Below, piece after piece: positions 18,816 to 26,367 of a DNA stretch of 64,000 nucleotides. Position 1 is the stretch's first letter, and the number at the start of each line of letters is the position of its first letter. Below the pieces are notes generated by a model. It searched no databases. It was not told the DNA's origin and saw nothing but the letters and a program-made list of their open reading frames with translations. Location of the stretch: NCBI GenBank assembly GCA_963784135.1, contig CAWAQG010000008.1, positions 372,001-436,000 of the forward strand, read 5' to 3'. Made by a program: the position numbers and the translations under genes. This DNA is from JADFXI01 sp963784135 (GTDB lineage: Bacteria > Nitrospirota > Thermodesulfovibrionia > Thermodesulfovibrionales > Dissulfurispiraceae).

Positions 18816-20213
18816 ATGACTTTCCTTAATCCGGCGATACTGATTGTCGATGATGAGGAGATTGTGCGTTCGAGCTGTTTGAGGATCCTTTCATCTGAAC
18901 CGTATATGCTTGATACAGCGGAAGACGTCGGAAGTGCTCTCGAAAAGTTGCAAAAAACCCCCTTCGATCTGGTGCTCGCCGATCTTATGATGCCCGGGGC
19001 CGGCGGCATGGAACTGCTTAAAAAAATCAAAGAAGAGCAGGCTGAAACCGATGTAATTATAATTACTGGTTACGGGACCGTAAAGACGGCCATCGAGGCG
19101 CTTCAGTACGGAGCGTATGACTTTATCGAGAAACCTTTCACCCCGGAAGTGCTGCTGAATGCGGTAGCGCGCTGTCTTGAAAAAAAACGGCTGCTGCTCG
19201 AAAATATGAGGCTCAGGCGCGAGATTAATGCATTATACAGTCTTGATAACATTATCGGCACTTCCAGGGAAATGCAAAAGATATTCAAGCTCATAGCCAC
19301 TGTCGCTCCGGCCGGAAGCACAGTCCTTATAACGGGGGAAAGCGGTACAGGCAAAGAACTGGTTGCTCGCGCAATCCATTACAATAGCGCCAGGAGAGAG
19401 CAGCCTTTTCTGGTTGTCGATTGCGGGACTATTCCCGAGAACCTTATCGAATCAGAGCTTTTCGGGCATTCCAAAGGTTCATTTACCGGCGCGGTGACTA
19501 CCGAAAACGGGCTGCTCGAAACCGCAAACGGCGGGACCCTGTTCCTTGATGAGGTGGGCAACCTTCCACTCTCAATGCAGACCAAACTATTGAGGGTATT
19601 GCAGGAGAAAGAACTGAGGGCCGTCGGCAGCAGAAAGGTCATCAGGGTCGACATACGTTTCATTGCTGCGACAAACCGTGATCTATCGGAAATGGTCAGA
19701 GAGGGAGCGTTCAGGGAGGACTTCTTTTACCGGCTCAATGTTTTTCCTGTTAATGTTCCGCCGCTAAGGGACCGGAAGGAAGATATCCCGGCCCTTGCGT
19801 ATCACTTTCTGCACAAATACAGCAAAGAACTCGGCAGGAATGTTCCCCATATTGCCGCCGAGGCAATGCGGCAGCTTATCATGCATGACTGGCCGGGCAA
19901 CATCAGAGAACTCGAAAACGTGATTCACAGGGCGGTCATTGTTTGCGAAGGCAATGCATTAAAACCTGAACACATTATGACCCCCACCGAGGACAATTTC
20001 GGCACGCCGAAAACACTTGAAGAACTGAAAAAGGTAAAAAAAGATTTACGTCTTAAATCTGTTGAAGATATTGAAAAAAATTTCCTCTCCGCCGCATTGC
20101 AGCGCAACGACTGGAATATAACAAAAGCCGCCCGTGAGGTGGGGATGCAAAGAAGCAATTTTCACGGGCTGCTGAAGAAGTATAACATCTCAAAGATCAA
20201 TAATAGTAAATGA
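18816..20213 (+). CDS. NtrC-family sigma-54-dependent response regulator
   Basis: A 465-residue transcription activator. Receiver domain at residues 1-120 with phospho-acceptor Asp56 and KPF lysine; AAA+ sigma-54 interaction domain from about 147 to 380 with Walker A GESGTGKE (174-181), the sigma-54 contact loop GSFTGA (221-226, Ser replacing the usual Ala), Walker B LFLDEVGN and the R-finger region. The C-terminal part has a Fis-type helix-turn-helix (WNITKAAREVGMQRSNFHGLLKK). It ends the operon of kinase, RsbW-like ATPase, DRTGG, PHP and ATPase, suggesting it is the transcriptional output. Targets are not visible. Confidence 0.95.
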   Translation: MTFLNPAILIVDDEEIVRSSCLRILSSEPYMLDTAEDVGSALEKLQKTPFDLVLADLMMPGAGGMELLKKIKEEQAETDVIIITGYGTVKTAIEALQYGAYDFIEKPFTPEVLLNAVARCLEKKRLLLENMRLRREINALYSLDNIIGTSREMQKIFKLIATVAPAGSTVLITGESGTGKELVARAIHYNSARREQPFLVVDCGTIPENLIESELFGHSKGSFTGAVTTENGLLETANGGTLFLDEVGNLPLSMQTKLLRVLQEKELRAVGSRKVIRVDIRFIAATNRDLSEMVREGAFREDFFYRLNVFPVNVPPLRDRKEDIPALAYHFLHKYSKELGRNVPHIAAEAMRQLIMHDWPGNIRELENVIHRAVIVCEGNALKPEHIMTPTEDNFGTPKTLEELKKVKKDLRLKSVEDIEKNFLSAALQRNDWNITKAAREVGMQRSNFHGLLKKYNISKINNSK

Positions 20214-20275
20214 GTAAACGGGGCTTGCTCATGCACTCATATTCTCGCATGCTTAATTACTTGTTTTAGTGAAAC

Positions 20276-20488
20276 ATGGACAATATTGATTGTTTTTCGT
20301 GCAAGCATTTTTATATCACCTGGGACAGGAACTTCCCCTATGGATGCAAGGCATTAGGTTTTAAAAGCAGGAGCATTCCTTCCGCCGAGGTTTACAAGGC
20401 CTCTGCGCGGGAATGCCTGAGGTACGACAAAAAGCTTAATGTTCCGAATCGCTCAAAATCGCAGAGGACAGGTGGAGGGGGACGATAG
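20276..20488 (+). CDS. Small cysteine-containing protein, unknown function
   Basis: A 70-residue protein with MDNIDCFSCKHFYITWDRN, then FPYGCKALGFKSR and ARECLRYDKK. Four cysteines in a C-x2-C ... C ... C pattern suggest a zinc or iron-sulfur site. Short proteins of this type occur in many Nitrospirota and deltaproteobacterial genomes and have sometimes been labelled uracil-DNA glycosylase, which this sequence is far too short to be. The tail after about residue 60 (RSKSQRTGGGGR) looks non-conserved. Function unknown. Confidence 0.6.
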   Translation: MDNIDCFSCKHFYITWDRNFPYGCKALGFKSRSIPSAEVYKASARECLRYDKKLNVPNRSKSQRTGGGGR

Positions 20489-20585
20489 GCGCTGTATTTC
20501 CTGTTGCGCGCGTTGCGTTAGTTGACTTTACCATGCAGGGGAATTTATAATTTGTGTTCAATATTTTGAGCGGAGGGTAATTATA

Positions 20586-20726
20586 ATGGGAACATATACG
20601 ACTTTTAACCCGCATAACAGCAGAAGGAAAAAGACCCACGGCTTTCTCACCCGGATGAGCACCAGCGGGGGCAGAAAGGTCCTGAAGAACAGAAGGGCAA
20701 AGGGCAGGAAACGTTTAGCAGGCTGA
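20586..20726 (+). CDS. rpmH: 50S ribosomal protein L34
   Basis: A 46-residue basic protein with the L34 core KKTHGFLTRMSTSGGRKVLK and the end RRAKGRKRLAG. The N-terminus MGTYTTFNPHNSRR differs somewhat from the usual MKRTYQPS form. GGAGGGTAATTATAATG gives a strong ribosome binding site. It is the first gene of the rpmH-yidD-yidC block. Only 20 bases separate its stop from yidD, so the rnpA gene normally found between them is absent. Confidence 0.95.
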   Translation: MGTYTTFNPHNSRRKKTHGFLTRMSTSGGRKVLKNRRAKGRKRLAG

Positions 20727-20746
20727 CCATAAGCAGGTCCCCGGCA

Positions 20747-20962
20747 ATGAAAACGCTGATAATTGCCTTAGTGAAATTATACAAATACATGATTTCAGCT
20801 GTATTGCCTTCCAGTTGCAGATTCACGCCGTCATGTTCGGAGTATTCTATTGAGGCATTAAAAGAATACGGCGCGGTCAAGGGCAGCTATCTTACCATTA
20901 AAAGAATTTTGAAGTGCCATCCATTTCACCCGGGCGGATATGACCCGGTGAAAAAAATGTAA
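20747..20962 (+). CDS. yidD: Membrane protein insertion efficiency factor YidD
   Basis: A 71-residue protein with the complete family signature: YKYMISAVLPSSCRFTPSCSEYS, ALKEYGAVKGSYLTIKRILKCHPFHPGGYDPV. The three conserved cysteines and the HPFHPGGYD motif are intact. YidD associates with the inner membrane and helps YidC insert proteins. It lies 13 bases before yidC, which supports the assignment. Confidence 0.96.
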   Translation: MKTLIIALVKLYKYMISAVLPSSCRFTPSCSEYSIEALKEYGAVKGSYLTIKRILKCHPFHPGGYDPVKKM

Positions 20963-20975
20963 AGGATTTTTGTTT

Positions 20976-22508
20976 ATGGAAAAAAGGACCTTGCTTGCCA
21001 TTGCTCTTTCTATTGCCATACTGCTTGTATACCAGTATTTTTTTCTGAAACCTGCAGCGCCACCGAGTGCAGGCAGCGGTGTTGTAAAGGAATCCGCCAG
21101 GGAGGCAGTGAAGCAGTCTTCTGCTGCCCCCTCTGCCTTGGTCCCCAAGCCCGATGTTACCGAAGCGGAAAGAGATGTGGTGGTGGATAACGACCTTTAT
21201 ACCGCTACCTTGAGTTCCACGGGCGGCGCCATAAAAAGCATTCTGCTTAAGCACTATAGTGATGAAAGCGGAAAACCGATAGTGCTGAAGAGTGATGATG
21301 TCTTGCCCGCTTTTTCGCTCGGAGCGGATGAGGGGTTCGAATTCGCGCATGCTCCCTTCCTGGTCCTCGGCAGCAATCTTAAACTTACTCCTGAACTGAA
21401 TACCGCCTCTATTGCCTTCGACTTTTCAGACAAGGGCATTTCCATCCGCAGGACCTATACTTTCCATTATGGCGACTATGCAATTGACCTGAAAGATGAA
21501 GTAAACGGTCTTCCGTCATATTGGATAACGCTCGGGAAAGATTTCGGCATTTATGATAAAGAGAATTCACGCCGGATGCACTTCGGGCCTGTAGTATTGA
21601 AGGATGCGGACCGGCTTGAATTTTCTGCGTCTAAATTGAAAGAGCCCAGGATAATAAAAGACGGCCTTAAATGGATTGCACAGGAGGACAAGTATTTCTT
21701 TTCTTCCCTGGTCCCCAAAGGGCCTGTTGATGAAGTAAGGGTGTGGAATAAAAACGCTGATGCGCTGGTGGCCGCGGAATTTAAAGGAGGGACGAATAAC
21801 TATATGCTATACGCCGGTCCTAAAGAAAACAACCGGCTTCAGCAATATCATGCAGGGCTTGAGTATGTGATTGATTTCGGTTTTTTCTCCATTATCGCGC
21901 GCCCGTTGTTCTGGATTTTGAAACTCTTCTACAAGGTTTTTCATAATTACGGGGTCGCCATTGTTATTCTTACCACTATAGTGAGGATCCCGTTTATTCC
22001 GCTGGTAAGCAAAGGCCAGCAATCTATGAAGAAGCTTCAGGATATACAGCCGAGAATGGCTGAAATCAAGGAGAAATATAAAAATGACCCGCAGAGGATG
22101 CAGCGGGAGGTCATGGAGCTTTACAAAAAGCACAAGGTCAACCCGATGGGCGGTTGCCTTCCCATGCTGCTGCAAATCCCGGTCTTTTTTGCTCTTTATA
22201 AAGTGCTCTTTATCTCAATCGAACTGAGGGGGGCGCCCTTCATATTTTGGATCCACGATCTCTCCTCAAAGGACCCTTCGTATATTCTGCCGGTGGTTAT
22301 GGGAATTACCATGGTCATACAGCAGAGGATGACACCCTCCTCGATGGAGCCGGCGCAGCAGAAAATGATGATGATTATGCCGGTCGTGTTTACATTCATG
22401 TTCCTGAGCTTTCCGTCAGGCCTTGTCCTGTACTGGCTGGTAAACAATTTGTTAAGCATCGGGCAACAATTCTATACGAACCGGAAGCTGGCAAAGAAGC
22501 CGGCATAA
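20976..22508 (+). CDS. yidC: Membrane protein insertase YidC
   Basis: Inner-membrane insertase for Sec-dependent and independent proteins. The 510-residue length is the Gram-negative form: an N-terminal anchor helix (LLAIALSIAILLVYQYFF), a large periplasmic beta-domain (about residues 60-300), then the conserved insertase core with VAIVILTTIVRIPFIPL carrying the hydrophilic-groove arginine, KKHKVNPMGGCLPMLLQIPVFFALYKVL, and C-terminal helices around SGLVLYWLVNNLLSIGQQ. I start at ATG 20976, nine bases after AAAGGA, instead of the TTG two codons upstream. Confidence 0.96.
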   Translation: MEKRTLLAIALSIAILLVYQYFFLKPAAPPSAGSGVVKESAREAVKQSSAAPSALVPKPDVTEAERDVVVDNDLYTATLSSTGGAIKSILLKHYSDESGKPIVLKSDDVLPAFSLGADEGFEFAHAPFLVLGSNLKLTPELNTASIAFDFSDKGISIRRTYTFHYGDYAIDLKDEVNGLPSYWITLGKDFGIYDKENSRRMHFGPVVLKDADRLEFSASKLKEPRIIKDGLKWIAQEDKYFFSSLVPKGPVDEVRVWNKNADALVAAEFKGGTNNYMLYAGPKENNRLQQYHAGLEYVIDFGFFSIIARPLFWILKLFYKVFHNYGVAIVILTTIVRIPFIPLVSKGQQSMKKLQDIQPRMAEIKEKYKNDPQRMQREVMELYKKHKVNPMGGCLPMLLQIPVFFALYKVLFISIELRGAPFIFWIHDLSSKDPSYILPVVMGITMVIQQRMTPSSMEPAQQKMMMIMPVVFTFMFLSFPSGLVLYWLVNNLLSIGQQFYTNRKLAKKPA

Positions 22509-22522
22509 GGGTCCAGACCAGA

Positions 22523-23758
22523 TTATAGAGCGTCGGTTTTACGTCTCTTCCCGAGCATGCGAATAAAGTACTTGAGCAAGTCGGGATCATACCCCGTATC
22601 TTTTGCCATGATAGACAGGGCGTCAAACGGCGAAAAGGCAGGTCTGTAGGGGCAGGTTGTTATGAGGGCATCGAAACAATCGGCTATGCCTATTATTCGG
22701 CCAAAAAGTTTTATACTGTCGCCTTTTAACTTGTAGGGATATCCTTTCCCCGATAATTTCTCATGGTGCTGCACTACCGCCTCAATAGACTCTTCAGGGA
22801 TGGTTTCATTCCTTTGAAGGATTTTTTCCCCTTCTGTGACGTGCATCTTTAAGATCGCAAACTCCCGGTAGGTAAGCTGCCCCTGTTTATTGGTGATTTC
22901 AGGAGAAATTACGCTCATGCCGACATCATGGAATATGGCCGCTGTTCCCAGGTTTAACAATGTATCTTTTGTCATGCCGCTGGTTGCGCCCAGGGCGAGA
23001 GAAAGGACTGTCACGTTGATTGAATGCGAATAAACATAGTAGGCGCTGTTCCGCATGGAGAGCATTGCGTTCAGGACGTCGCTGTTATCGAATATCCGGC
23101 CGATCATGTTCTCAACATTCCCGGTCACTTCCTTAACTTTTTCCATGTTGTTGGGGTTTTCAAGGAGTTCCTTAATGGCGATTTTACCGGTCTCTCTTAA
23201 CAGAGTGGATTGACTGCTCGCGCTGTATGCATCAACGCGCGACAGGTACTCCCTGTAGAGGGGTATGTCCGCTTTTCTGATTACCATATCTCTTTCGTCC
23301 CTGAGCAAAGCGGCATCAATAACGGCAGTTTCCCCTTCGGAAACCTTTGTTATGGGGAGGTAATCTATGCCTTGCACGAGATAGAGATTGAAGGCTATCT
23401 TTGCGCCCAGCTTGAGGGTCGATCTGTCTATTTGATAATACTTCTCCTTGAAAAAAGTAGCATTCCTGAAATCAAGGGGATTGTTGTAGAAAGATTTTCT
23501 TGCGGAAACCGGACTGTTCCGCAACAGGTATGCTTCCAATTCGGAGTTTTCATGGGAACGCACATAGACGGTTTCTATCCCCGTGCCGATCAGCAATTTC
23601 ATGGCTTCATGGCTGAAAACACTGCCCTTGGAGAACAACTGGGCAGTCGTTCCGCTATCGTCAGCATAAACGTCAAAGGCAAGGCGCGAGTCCGGGACCA
23701 GCCTCCTTGCTTCCAAAGGTATGAACTCGCTTTTTATTATTCGTCTGGTAGTGGCCAT
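22523..23758 (-). CDS. HD-GYP domain phosphodiesterase
   Basis: A 411-residue protein with a divergent N-terminal region of about 210 residues and a C-terminal HD-GYP domain. The motifs are IFHDVGMS (HD), the metal-binding His in HSINV, HVTEGEKIL, HHEKLSGKGYP (the HHExxxGxGYP hallmark) and IADCFDALIT. Such domains hydrolyse cyclic di-GMP. There are no membrane segments after the start chosen here (MATTRRIIKSEF); the open frame continues 27 codons further up without a better initiation site. It converges with yidC, 14 bases apart, and is divergent from mnmE. Confidence 0.88.
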   Translation of the reverse strand: MATTRRIIKSEFIPLEARRLVPDSRLAFDVYADDSGTTAQLFSKGSVFSHEAMKLLIGTGIETVYVRSHENSELEAYLLRNSPVSARKSFYNNPLDFRNATFFKEKYYQIDRSTLKLGAKIAFNLYLVQGIDYLPITKVSEGETAVIDAALLRDERDMVIRKADIPLYREYLSRVDAYSASSQSTLLRETGKIAIKELLENPNNMEKVKEVTGNVENMIGRIFDNSDVLNAMLSMRNSAYYVYSHSINVTVLSLALGATSGMTKDTLLNLGTAAIFHDVGMSVISPEITNKQGQLTYREFAILKMHVTEGEKILQRNETIPEESIEAVVQHHEKLSGKGYPYKLKGDSIKLFGRIIGIADCFDALITTCPYRPAFSPFDALSIMAKDTGYDPDLLKYFIRMLGKRRKTDAL

Positions 23759-23860
23759 CTTTGTTATCGGGGTCCCCGTGTGAATAAGTGTAAGAAAAAT
23801 TATATAATAACTATGCAACAATAATTCCAAATATTTCAAGTTCCACTGGAAGCATTAGCT

Positions 23861-25240
23861 ATGAACTATCCTGAAGATACAATTGCGGCGATAGCCACCC
23901 CCATAGGCGAGGGAGGAATAGGAATTGTCCGGCTTAGCGGCAAAGATGCCGTTGATATCGCCGATCGCATTTTCTTGCCGCGCGGCGCGAAAAAACTGAA
24001 GGATGTGTCATCCCATACTATCACGTATGGTTTTATTGTCGACCCCTCCAGTGGGGATAAGATAGATGAAGTGCTGGCCACGGTTATGCGCGGGCCGAGG
24101 ACATACACAAGGGAGGATGTGGTTGAGATCAATTGTCACGGAGGAATACTTCCTCTCAAAACAGTGCTCCAGTTGCTTCTCAGGGAAGGCGCAAGGATAG
24201 CGGAGCCCGGAGAATTTACCAGGAGGGCTTTTTTGAACGGCAGGATAGACCTCTCTCAGGCAGAAGCGGTCATTGATATCATAAAGGCCAGATCAGACCA
24301 GGCGGAACGCCTGGCGCTTGCCCAGCTGGAAGGGAAGCTCTCCATGAGAATAACCGGGCTTCAGGACCGTATCACGACATTGTGCGCGTACGTGGAAGCG
24401 CAGATTGATTTTCCTGAGGATGAACTTGAGACGGTAAAGAAAAATGAAATTGTTGAGACAATGAGGGCCGTCAGCAAGGATTTATTATACCTTTCCGCCG
24501 GATATGAAGCAGGCAGATTCTTCAGAGATGGTGTCGCAACCGCCATAGTGGGGAAGCCCAATGTCGGCAAATCATCACTGCTGAACGCTCTTCTCGAAAA
24601 AGACCGGGCAATCGTTACTGAAATGCCCGGGACAACCAGGGATGTAATAGAGGACACGCTGAACATTCAGGGTCTGCCGCTGCGCATTATGGATACTGCA
24701 GGTATACGGGAGACCCATAATCTTGCCGAAGCAGAGGGAATAAAGAGGGGACTGAAGGCTGTGGAAGGGGCTGATATCGTTATTGCAGTGCTGGACAGCA
24801 GCATGCCCGTTGATAAGGCTGATGAAGAACTGCTTAGGGCCGTCGCTTATAAAAGGACAATTGTCCTTGTTAACAAGTGTGATATCAGGTCGCCCGGTTT
24901 CGCTGTTCCTGAAGGCCCGACGAATGTCGTTGAGGCATCGGCATTGACTGGAGAGGGCATCAGTGAACTGAAAGATATGATTTATTGTGTGTGCATTTCT
25001 TCCGGAGTTCGCGGGGAGACTGAAGTCCCTCTCATTACCAACATCAGACACAAGCATTCACTCGACCGGGCTTCGCAGGCGCTTGACGAGGCGGTAAACT
25101 CACTCCTGAACGACATTCCACTTGAGATCGTTGCCATGTATTTGCGGGAGGCCCTTGATTGTGTGGGAACAATAATCGGTATTTTTACCACTGACGATAT
25201 TCTCAATAAAATATTCAGCGAGTTTTGTGTAGGTAAATAA
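23861..25240 (+). CDS. mnmE: tRNA uridine-5-carboxymethylaminomethyl modification GTPase
   Basis: With MnmG it modifies the wobble uridine of several tRNAs. The 459-residue protein has the N-terminal folate-binding domain (DTIAAIATPIGEGGIGIVR), an alpha-helical middle, an inserted Ras-like G domain with P-loop GKPNVGKSS at 231-239, the potassium-loop/switch TTRDVIEDTL, DTAGIRE and NKCD, and the invariant C-terminal CVGK. All catalytic elements are intact. It belongs to the classic rpmH-yidC-mnmE neighbourhood, here interrupted by an HD-GYP gene on the opposite strand. A perfect hairpin follows the stop. Confidence 0.97.
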   Translation: MNYPEDTIAAIATPIGEGGIGIVRLSGKDAVDIADRIFLPRGAKKLKDVSSHTITYGFIVDPSSGDKIDEVLATVMRGPRTYTREDVVEINCHGGILPLKTVLQLLLREGARIAEPGEFTRRAFLNGRIDLSQAEAVIDIIKARSDQAERLALAQLEGKLSMRITGLQDRITTLCAYVEAQIDFPEDELETVKKNEIVETMRAVSKDLLYLSAGYEAGRFFRDGVATAIVGKPNVGKSSLLNALLEKDRAIVTEMPGTTRDVIEDTLNIQGLPLRIMDTAGIRETHNLAEAEGIKRGLKAVEGADIVIAVLDSSMPVDKADEELLRAVAYKRTIVLVNKCDIRSPGFAVPEGPTNVVEASALTGEGISELKDMIYCVCISSGVRGETEVPLITNIRHKHSLDRASQALDEAVNSLLNDIPLEIVAMYLREALDCVGTIIGIFTTDDILNKIFSEFCVGK

Positions 25241-25276
25241 GCGCATCGTCATAGCTTTTTAGCTATGACGATGCGC
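25241..25276. terminator. Perfect hairpin between mnmE and the parvulin gene
   Basis: GCGCATCGTCATAGCT (25241-25256) is exactly complementary to AGCTATGACGATGCGC (25261-25276), with a TTTT loop. It begins right after the mnmE stop and lies between convergent genes. There is no downstream T tract, but the stem length and position make a bidirectional terminator likely. Confidence 0.75.
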
Positions 25277-25299
25277 CTGGTCCGTAGTTTAACCGGTTA

Positions 25300-26196
25300 T
25301 TATTTTTGTGATGGTGCAGGTTGCGGCATAGGCTGCAGGCCCGGCGCCGGATTCGGCGAGGCAGACAGCTTTGCAACTTCATCCTTGTTTATTTCGACCT
25401 TGTAATTCTTTTTGATACTGTCCAGGAATTTATCAAAGTTGCCTTTCTGTTTTTCGGCGGTCAGACGCTGCATAATCATTCCCTTTACTTTGTCATACTC
25501 GACAATCGCTCCTTTTACATCGGTCACCTTGAAAATGTGTATGCCATCCTTTAATTTTACAGGCATTCCAACTTCACCTTTCCTTAGTTTGAAGACAGCC
25601 TCATCGATTTCAGGGGCAAGTTCCCCCTTCTTAAACCAACCCATGCTGCCTCCTGACTTTGCAGATTTTTTGTCCGTTGATACTTCGGCAGCCACTTTTG
25701 AGAAATCTTCGCCGTTTTTGACTCGTTCAAAAGCTTTTCCCGCCGCGTCTTCATTCTGTACTACTATCTGGCTCAGCTTGACCTGATTGTGCATCATAAA
25801 ATCGTCTTTATGGCTGTTGTAATAGTCCGCGGCGTCCTTCTCATTGACTTTTGACGTTGCCTCTATTTCTTGTTGAAGCAGTTGGTTGATCAGAGTAATC
25901 TTCTTGAAGTCTTCAACCTTTCTCTCGAATTCCTTATTCTTGTCCAATCCCCTTTTCTTGGCTTCAAGATACAGCATTTCTTTTTTGACCAGTTCGTCTA
26001 CAAACCGTGAGGAGCCTTCAGGCCCCTGGAAGAATTGTTTTGCCATTTCCGGCAGCGAATTCATTTCAGTCTGCACGTCCTCTTTGGTAAGGGTCGTGCC
26101 GTCAATTTTTACTACGTAATTGCCTTGCATTCCTCCGCCTTTTGAACAAGAGGCAACAAAAATAAGGGCCACAAACAGTAATAATATTTTTTTCAT
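25300..26196 (-). CDS. Peptidyl-prolyl cis-trans isomerase lipoprotein (SurA/PpiC type)
   Basis: A 298-residue exported chaperone. The start at 26196 follows AAGGAGAT and gives a lipoprotein signal peptide MKKILLLFVALIFVASCSKGG with the lipobox cysteine at residue 18. The N-terminal helical region (GTTLTKEDVQTEMNSLPEM...) resembles the SurA/PrsA chaperone part. A parvulin domain occupies about residues 145-245 with KLSQIVVQNEDAAGKAFERV, GEDFSKVAAEVSTD, SGGSMGWFKKGEL and KLKDGIHIFKVTD. The C-terminus is proline-rich. Its likely role is assisting folding of envelope proteins from the inner or outer membrane. Confidence 0.92.
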   Translation of the reverse strand: MKKILLLFVALIFVASCSKGGGMQGNYVVKIDGTTLTKEDVQTEMNSLPEMAKQFFQGPEGSSRFVDELVKKEMLYLEAKKRGLDKNKEFERKVEDFKKITLINQLLQQEIEATSKVNEKDAADYYNSHKDDFMMHNQVKLSQIVVQNEDAAGKAFERVKNGEDFSKVAAEVSTDKKSAKSGGSMGWFKKGELAPEIDEAVFKLRKGEVGMPVKLKDGIHIFKVTDVKGAIVEYDKVKGMIMQRLTAEKQKGNFDKFLDSIKKNYKVEINKDEVAKLSASPNPAPGLQPMPQPAPSQK

Positions 26197-26260
26197 TCTA
26201 CGGGATCTCCTTTTTAGAAAGTATTCAGAAACTCTAACATATTTTGGCCGTAAAAGTAAA

Positions 26261-26343
26261 AAAATAGGGTCAAGGGTCAAGGGGCATAGGCGACAGATTT
26301 ATTTTTATCCATGACCCATGCCCCTTGATTCTTGCCCCTTGCC
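26261..26343. repeat. Inverted 7-bp repeat array upstream of mnmA
   Basis: The left arm has the units TAGGGTCAAGGGTCAAGGGG and GCATAGG; the right arm has the reverse units ATGACCCATGCCCCTTGA and CTTGCCCCTTG. A short T-rich spacer separates them, so transcripts could form a hairpin. It lies 25 bases upstream of mnmA. Its base unit (TCAAGGG) differs from the CCYATAA and GGCAATA arrays elsewhere, but the organisation is the same. Confidence 0.75.
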
Positions 26344-26367
26344 ACGATGTTCTCTGTATAATAAAGT

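Noticed and set aside
23210..23824. 204-residue frame opposite the HD-GYP gene
   Set aside because: Antisense to a gene with clear catalytic motifs; its translation has no protein-like pattern.
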